A stretch of 8,347 bases of DNA, taken from contig JAAZLP010000337.1 in NCBI GenBank assembly GCA_012799265.1, positions 1 through 8,347 of the forward strand, in the 5' to 3' direction. The stretch comes from Phyllobacteriaceae bacterium. GTDB taxonomy: Bacteria; Pseudomonadota; Alphaproteobacteria; Rhizobiales; Devosiaceae. Shown here one piece after another: positions 5,195 through 8,347 of this stretch (its first letter is position 1; each line of letters begins with the position of its first letter). The notes under the pieces were generated by a model. The model did no database searches and was not told the DNA's origin. It saw only the letters and a list, made by a program, of their open reading frames with translations. The translations under genes and the position numbers were made by a program.

Positions 5195-6141
5195 TCGGCC
5201 ATGACTTTCGGGCCAGCGATTTCGAGATAGCGCAGGCGCTTCGCTTCACGCCTTCCCGTGACCACGCTGTCGAGAATGACCGCAGTCGCTCCCAGGACGA
5301 GGCTTGCAACGAGCCCCAGGCCAGCCATGATTGCCGTCGGCAGGCGCGGTACGAGCCCGGTTTCGAAAAACTCGATGAAGACCGGAATTGCCAGCAGGAT
5401 CGACACGATGGCCACGACCAGGCCCATGCTGAGATAGAGCTGGCGCGGCCGCTCCCGCGCAAAGAGGCGAATGATTGCTTCCAGGATCCGGAACCCGTCG
5501 CGTACCGTGCTCAGCTTGCTGCTCGACCCCTCCTGACGGCTGCCATAGGCCGTCGGGGCTTCCCCATAAGGAGCACGCAGTTCCAGCGCATGAATGGTGA
5601 GTTCGGTCTCGATCTCAAAACCCTTGGAGAGGGCAGGGAAGGATTTGACAAACCTCCGCGACAGAACGCGATAGCCGGACAACATGTCGGTAAAGCCGCG
5701 CCCGAACATATTGGCGACCGTACCCGTAAGGACACGATTGCCCAGCTTGTGGCCTGCCCGATATTCGCCGCCATCGCCAACGGGCACGCGCGTGCCGACC
5801 ACCATGTCGAGCCCGTTGTCGAGCAATTGATCGACGAGCGCCCGGCTGGCCGTCGCATCATAGGTGCCGTCACCATCGGCCATCACATAAACATCGGCAT
5901 CGACATCGGCGAACTGGCGCCGCACCACATTGCCTTTGCCGCGCTGGGGCACATGACGCACGATCGCTCCCGCCGCCCTTGCGGCCTCCGCCGTGCCGTC
6001 GGTCGAGGCATTGTCAAAAACATAGATCGTGGCCTCGGGAAGCGCCTTGCGGAAGCTCTCGACCACCGATGCCACAACGAGAACCTCGTTGAAGCATGGC
6101 AGGATCACCGCTACATGATTTCCCCGATACAGCCTGGTCAC
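5191..6141 (-). CDS. Family 2 glycosyltransferase with C-terminal membrane helices (DPM1/GtrB-like)
   Basis: A 316-residue GT-A fold glycosyltransferase that probably transfers a sugar from a nucleotide donor to polyprenyl phosphate on the cytoplasmic face of the inner membrane. The N-terminal family 2 signature is AVILPCFNE (residues 11-19). DNASTDGT (43-50) and the metal-binding DXD-like ADGDGTYD (88-95) follow. SGYRVLSRRF and GFEIETELTIHALE lie in the second half of the catalytic domain. Two hydrophobic segments follow at about residues 235-258 and 267-294, with a short basic cytoplasmic tail. This layout is that of polyprenyl-phosphate sugar transferases paired with GtrA proteins, and the next gene is GtrA-like. 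The start is GTG at 6141 with GAGGGG 9 bases upstream (plus-strand 6151-6156). It shares a 65-base divergent intergenic region with the permease gene. Sugar specificity cannot be read. Confidence 0.9.
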   Translation of the reverse strand: MTRLYRGNHVAVILPCFNEVLVVASVVESFRKALPEATIYVFDNASTDGTAEAARAAGAIVRHVPQRGKGNVVRRQFADVDADVYVMADGDGTYDATASRALVDQLLDNGLDMVVGTRVPVGDGGEYRAGHKLGNRVLTGTVANMFGRGFTDMLSGYRVLSRRFVKSFPALSKGFEIETELTIHALELRAPYGEAPTAYGSRQEGSSSKLSTVRDGFRILEAIIRLFARERPRQLYLSMGLVVAIVSILLAIPVFIEFFETGLVPRLPTAIMAGLGLVASLVLGATAVILDSVVTGRREAKRLRYLEIAGPKVMAE

Positions 6142-6206
6142 GCGCGCATTCCCCTCGTTCGGTCGACACTAGCTGCCCAATAGTCGAAAAAGTGTAACAG
6201 ACGGCC
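6142..6206. promoter_or_regulatory. Divergent intergenic region (glycosyltransferase / permease)
   Basis: Only 65 bases separate two divergent starts, so both promoters must lie here or overlap the coding regions. TGTAAC at 6193-6198 could be a weak plus-strand -10 but is too close to the ATG at 6207 to leave a usable leader, and I see no convincing -35 on either strand. ACACT (6166-6170) and AGTGT (6191-6195) form a small inverted repeat. The GAGGGG ribosome binding site for the minus-strand gene is at 6151-6156. Confidence 0.35.
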
Positions 6207-6956
6207 ATGCTCGACCCGCTGATCCTCCTCGCGCTCATGGGCGTCGGCATGTTTGCCGGCTTTGTCGATGCCATTGCCGGTGGCGGGGGGATGATCACCG
6301 TGCCTGCGCTTCTGGCTGCAGGGCTGCCACCGGTGGCGGCCCTTGGCACCAACAAGATGCAGTCGGTCGTCGGTACCTTTATGGCCGTGCTGACCTATTG
6401 GCGTCGCGGTTTCGTCGATCTACGCAGTCTCATTCCGCCCATCGCCGCGACCTTCGCGGGTAGCCTGCTGGGGGCCATGACGGTGAGTTCGGTCGACACT
6501 TCGCTCCTCAGCATCGCCGTGCCGGTCGCGCTGATCGGCATTGCGCTTTATTTCCTCTTCGCGCCAAAACTCAGCGACGCGGATAGCACCGCGCGCCTTG
6601 CCTTTGGCCCCTTCGTGCCGGTCATGGGCTTTGCCATCGGCTTTTACGACGGCATTTTCGGTCCCGGCACCGGGTCGTTCTTCACCATTGGTTTCGTGCT
6701 GCTGTTCGGGCTCGGTCTGACCCGCGCCACCGGAGCAACCAAGGCGCTGAATTTCACCTCCAACCTCGCGGCCCTCGCCATTTTCATACCGCAGGGGCAC
6801 GTGGTCTGGCCTGTGGCGATCGCCATGGCTGTCGGGCAGTTAGCCGGCGGCTATATCGGTGCGCGCACGGGTATCCGCTATGGCGCAAAGCTCATACGCC
6901 CACTGGTCGTGGTCGTTTCGATTGCGCTGGCGATTAAGCTGCTTTTCTGGCCGTGA
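6207..6956 (+). CDS. TauE/SafE (TSUP, YfcA-like) membrane permease
   Basis: This 249-residue, almost wholly hydrophobic protein probably has seven to eight transmembrane helices. It carries the two related half-repeats typical of the TauE/SafE family: GFVDAIAGGGGMITVPALL (residues 18-36) followed by GTNKMQS (47-53), and GFYDGIFGPGTGSFF (145-159) in the second half. The family moves sulfur-containing or organic anions such as sulfite, sulfoacetate or sulfonates. The GGGG-type first motif and GTNKMQS are close to the YfcA subgroup, whose substrate is not well established. Neighbours give no hint of sulfur metabolism. The ATG at 6207 starts directly at the first helix; no strong Shine-Dalgarno is visible. 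The stop (TGA 6954-6956) directly abuts the stop of the convergent gene. Confidence 0.92.
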   Translation: MLDPLILLALMGVGMFAGFVDAIAGGGGMITVPALLAAGLPPVAALGTNKMQSVVGTFMAVLTYWRRGFVDLRSLIPPIAATFAGSLLGAMTVSSVDTSLLSIAVPVALIGIALYFLFAPKLSDADSTARLAFGPFVPVMGFAIGFYDGIFGPGTGSFFTIGFVLLFGLGLTRATGATKALNFTSNLAALAIFIPQGHVVWPVAIAMAVGQLAGGYIGARTGIRYGAKLIRPLVVVVSIALAIKLLFWP

Positions 6957-7193
6957 CTATTCGGTGTCGAGGCCTGCGGCCGCCCGAAGCGCAGAATTGA
7001 TGCGTTCCTGCCAGCCCGGCCCCTCATCCTGAAAGTGCTCAAGCACTGCTCGGTCGAGCCGCAGCGACACCAGTTCTTTGCCCTCCGGGGGTGTCGCTGA
7101 TTTGGCGCTGGCAGATGGGGGCGGTTTGGTCGTGGCGCTCTTGAAGGCCGCTTCCGCCTGATCATAGGCGCTGCCGCGTCGTGGCGTTCTCAT
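6957..7193 (-). CDS. BrnA-type antitoxin-like small protein (orphan)
   Basis: A 78-residue protein with two parts. The N-terminal region (residues 1-38) is basic and low in complexity, rich in A, K, P, S and T. The C-terminal segment LVSLRLDRAVLEHFQDEGPG, then WQERINSALRAAAGL (41-75), matches the BrnA antitoxin pattern of a ribbon-helix-helix-like fold: LRLD, a helix ending before G-x-G-[WY]-Q, then an R-I-N-x-x-L-R helix. BrnA normally binds its own promoter and neutralises the BrnT RNase toxin encoded next to it. No BrnT-like gene is adjacent here: the neighbours are a permease and groEL. It may therefore be a solo regulator or a relic. The ATG at 7193 is preferred because AAGAGG lies 5 bases upstream; a GTG at 7223 would extend the protein by ten residues with no such signal. 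Confidence 0.72.
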   Translation of the reverse strand: MRTPRRGSAYDQAEAAFKSATTKPPPSASAKSATPPEGKELVSLRLDRAVLEHFQDEGPGWQERINSALRAAAGLDTE

Positions 7194-7244
7194 GCTGGCC
7201 TCTTTGTTCCTGTAATGCCGCACCCTATCTCCTGCCTCGGTACG

Positions 7245-7275
7245 AAAAAAGCCCCGGTGTTTCCACCGGGGCTTT
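7245..7275 (-). terminator. Strong intrinsic terminator downstream of groEL
   Basis: AAAGCCCCGGTG (7248-7259) and CACCGGGGCTTT (7264-7275) form a perfect 12-base-pair stem with loop TTTC. On the minus strand the hairpin is followed by a run of six T residues (complement of 7245-7250), the classic Rho-independent form for transcripts coming from groEL. On the plus strand the trailing TTT is short, so it would terminate only weakly in that direction. It lies about 180 bases after the groEL stop and insulates the BrnA-like gene. Confidence 0.9.
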
Positions 7276-7459
7276 CCACCAAGATCGTGACTGGGAAGAA
7301 ACGATCCTGGAAGTCTTATGTCTTCCAGACGGCAAGGCCGTCCGGCAGGCGTCTGCCGCGCCCGCGCAGGGCCAGCAATTGGTCCAGCGCGGATTTAGCG
7401 CGTCGGGCCAATTGCGAGACGGCCCGTGAGCGAGAGAAATCTAAGGCGTCAGCCTTAGA
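7276..7459 (-). other. Structured groEL 3' region: series of inverted repeats
   Basis: Between the groEL stop and the terminator, both strands can form successive hairpins. They are TCTAAGGC/GCCTTAGA (7440-7447/7452-7459, containing the groEL stop); CAATTGG/CCAATTG (7376-7382/7408-7414); GGCAG/CTGCC (7344-7348/7353-7357); GACGGC/GCCGTC (7328-7333/7337-7342); CTGGAAG/CTTCCAG (7307-7313/7322-7328); and GATCGT/ACGATC (7283-7288/7301-7306). No supported protein-coding gene is present. It may be a long structured 3' untranslated region or the source of a small RNA. The arms were found by eye and not folded computationally. Confidence 0.5.
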
Positions 7460-8347
7460 AATCCATGCCGCCCATGACACCCATGCCGCCGCCCGGCATT
7501 GCCGGAGCTTCAGCCTTCGGAGCTTCCACAATGGTAGCTTCCGTGGTGATCAGGAGCGAAGCAACCGAAGCTGCGTCTTCCAAAGCGGTGCGGACGACCT
7601 TGACCGGGTCGATGACGCCGAGCTGAACCAGGTCGCCATATTCGCCGGTAGCAGCGTTGTAGCCGAACGAAGCAGCCGAGTTTTCGAGGATCTTGTCGAC
7701 AACGACCGAACCTTCAGCACCAGCGTTGTTGGCAATGGTGCGAACCGGAGCCTGCAGGGCGCGACGGACGATAGCGATACCAGCGTCCTGATCCGGGTTT
7801 GCACCGGTTGCCTTGATGGCAGCCGAAGCGCGGAGCAGAGCAACACCACCACCCGGGACGATACCTTCTTCAACGGCAGCGCGGGTTGCGTTCAGAGCGT
7901 CATCAACGCGGTCCTTGCGTTCCTTGACTTCGACTTCGGTCGAGCCGCCAACGCGGATCACGGCAACGCCACCAGCGAGCTTCGCCAGACGTTCCTGCAG
8001 CTTTTCGCGATCGTAGTCCGAAGTGGTTTCTTCGATCTGCGCCTTGATCTGAGCAACGCGACCCTGGATGTCTTCTTCGGTGCCAGCACCGTCGACAATA
8101 GTGGTGTTTTCCTTGGTGATTTCGACGCGCTTTGCAGTGCCGAGCATGTCGAGGGTCACGTTCTCGAGCTTGATGCCGAGATCTTCAGCCAGAAGCTTGC
8201 CGCCCGTGAGGATGGCGATGTCTTCGAGCATGGCCTTTCGGCGGTCGCCGAAGCCCGGCGCCTTGACGGCCGCCGCGTTGAGCGTGCCGCGCAGCTTGTT
8301 GACGACGAGGGTTGCAAGGGCTTCGCCCTCGACCTCTTCGCTGAGGA
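7455..8347 (-). CDS. groEL: GroEL (60 kDa chaperonin), C-terminal part; runs off the right edge
   Basis: GroEL forms the double-ring ATP-driven chaperonin that folds cytoplasmic proteins with its GroES cap. The visible 296 residues correspond to roughly E. coli residue 250 to the end. They begin in the apical domain with EEVEGEALATLVVNKLRGTL and KAPGFGDRRKAMLEDIAILT, and pass GGVAVIRVGG at the return hinge. They re-enter the equatorial domain with RVDDALNATRAAVEEG (holding the ATP-hydrolysis aspartate, Asp398 in E. coli) and IVPGGGVALLR. The tail ends in the usual GGM-rich form (GGGMGVMGGMDF). The N-terminal half, the start and any groES lie beyond 8347, on the right. The gene is intact in the visible part. 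It is followed by a structured 3' region and a strong terminator. Confidence 0.97.
   Translation of the reverse strand, partial: LSEEVEGEALATLVVNKLRGTLNAAAVKAPGFGDRRKAMLEDIAILTGGKLLAEDLGIKLENVTLDMLGTAKRVEITKENTTIVDGAGTEEDIQGRVAQIKAQIEETTSDYDREKLQERLAKLAGGVAVIRVGGSTEVEVKERKDRVDDALNATRAAVEEGIVPGGGVALLRASAAIKATGANPDQDAGIAIVRRALQAPVRTIANNAGAEGSVVVDKILENSAASFGYNAATGEYGDLVQLGVIDPVKVVRTALEDAASVASLLITTEATIVEAPKAEAPAMPGGGMGVMGGMDF

Noticed and set aside
5155..6183. A 342-codon plus-strand frame over the glycosyltransferase
   Set aside because: Its composition is rich in H, R and D without domains; the minus-strand gene has all family 2 motifs.
6157..6500. A 14-base repeat GTTCGGTCGACACT at 6157-6170 and 6487-6500
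   Set aside because: One copy lies inside the permease coding region. A single 14-base match has a modest chance of arising by accident in 8 kb of biased sequence, and no function is suggested.
7181..7429. An 82-codon plus-strand frame through the terminator and groEL 3' region
   Set aside because: It spans the strong terminator hairpin and its residues look random.
1..8347. CRISPR arrays, tRNA or rRNA genes, transposases, integration sites
   Set aside because: I saw no regularly spaced repeats, no cloverleaf-like segments and no transposase motifs on either strand.

Overview
The window looks like chromosomal DNA of a high-GC alphaproteobacterium. A Hyphomicrobiales member near Devosia is the best guess. 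Three things point there: the tandem hisS-hisZ-hisG order, a histidyl-tRNA synthetase with the alphaproteobacterial form of the class II motifs, and strong G/C preference at third codon positions. The genus is inference from style, not from a database match.

Left part (1-1260): the first ~130 bases are probably the 3' end of an unidentified plus-strand gene. It converges on a stand-alone CheY-like response regulator (130-537, minus). About 400 bases of mostly non-coding DNA follow, with a direct repeat upstream of the regulator, a promoter-like element with a palindromic spacer, and a very small ORF that may be frameshifted. Next is a small DUF1127-like protein (937-1221) and a strong GC-rich hairpin.

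Central part (1263-4808, plus strand): a compact histidine operon. A promoter-like element with an inverted repeat precedes hisS (histidyl-tRNA synthetase). hisZ (regulatory subunit of ATP phosphoribosyltransferase) and hisG (short-form catalytic subunit) follow, then a 62-residue single-pass membrane protein of unknown function. hisZ/hisG and hisG/the small gene overlap. The 34-base hisS-hisZ gap is exactly bridged by a 12-codon ORF that overlaps both neighbours. The operon joins histidine charging onto tRNA with the first committed step of histidine synthesis; HisZ is itself a HisRS paralogue.

Right part (4805-8347): a two-gene minus-strand unit encodes a family 2 glycosyltransferase with two C-terminal membrane helices and a GtrA-type membrane protein. 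This pair probably modifies a surface glycan through a polyprenyl-phosphate sugar. A TauE/SafE (YfcA-like) permease is divergent from it. A small BrnA-type antitoxin-like protein follows on the minus strand with no visible toxin partner. Last is the C-terminal ~296 residues of GroEL (minus, running off the right edge). Between groEL and its strong intrinsic terminator lies ~180 bases unusually dense in inverted repeats.

Most genes are ordinary core or conserved genes. I see no clear new defence or mobile system. The best leads are the bridging mini-ORF in the his operon, the structured groEL 3' region, the abutting or overlapping convergent stop codons, and the orphan BrnA-like gene.
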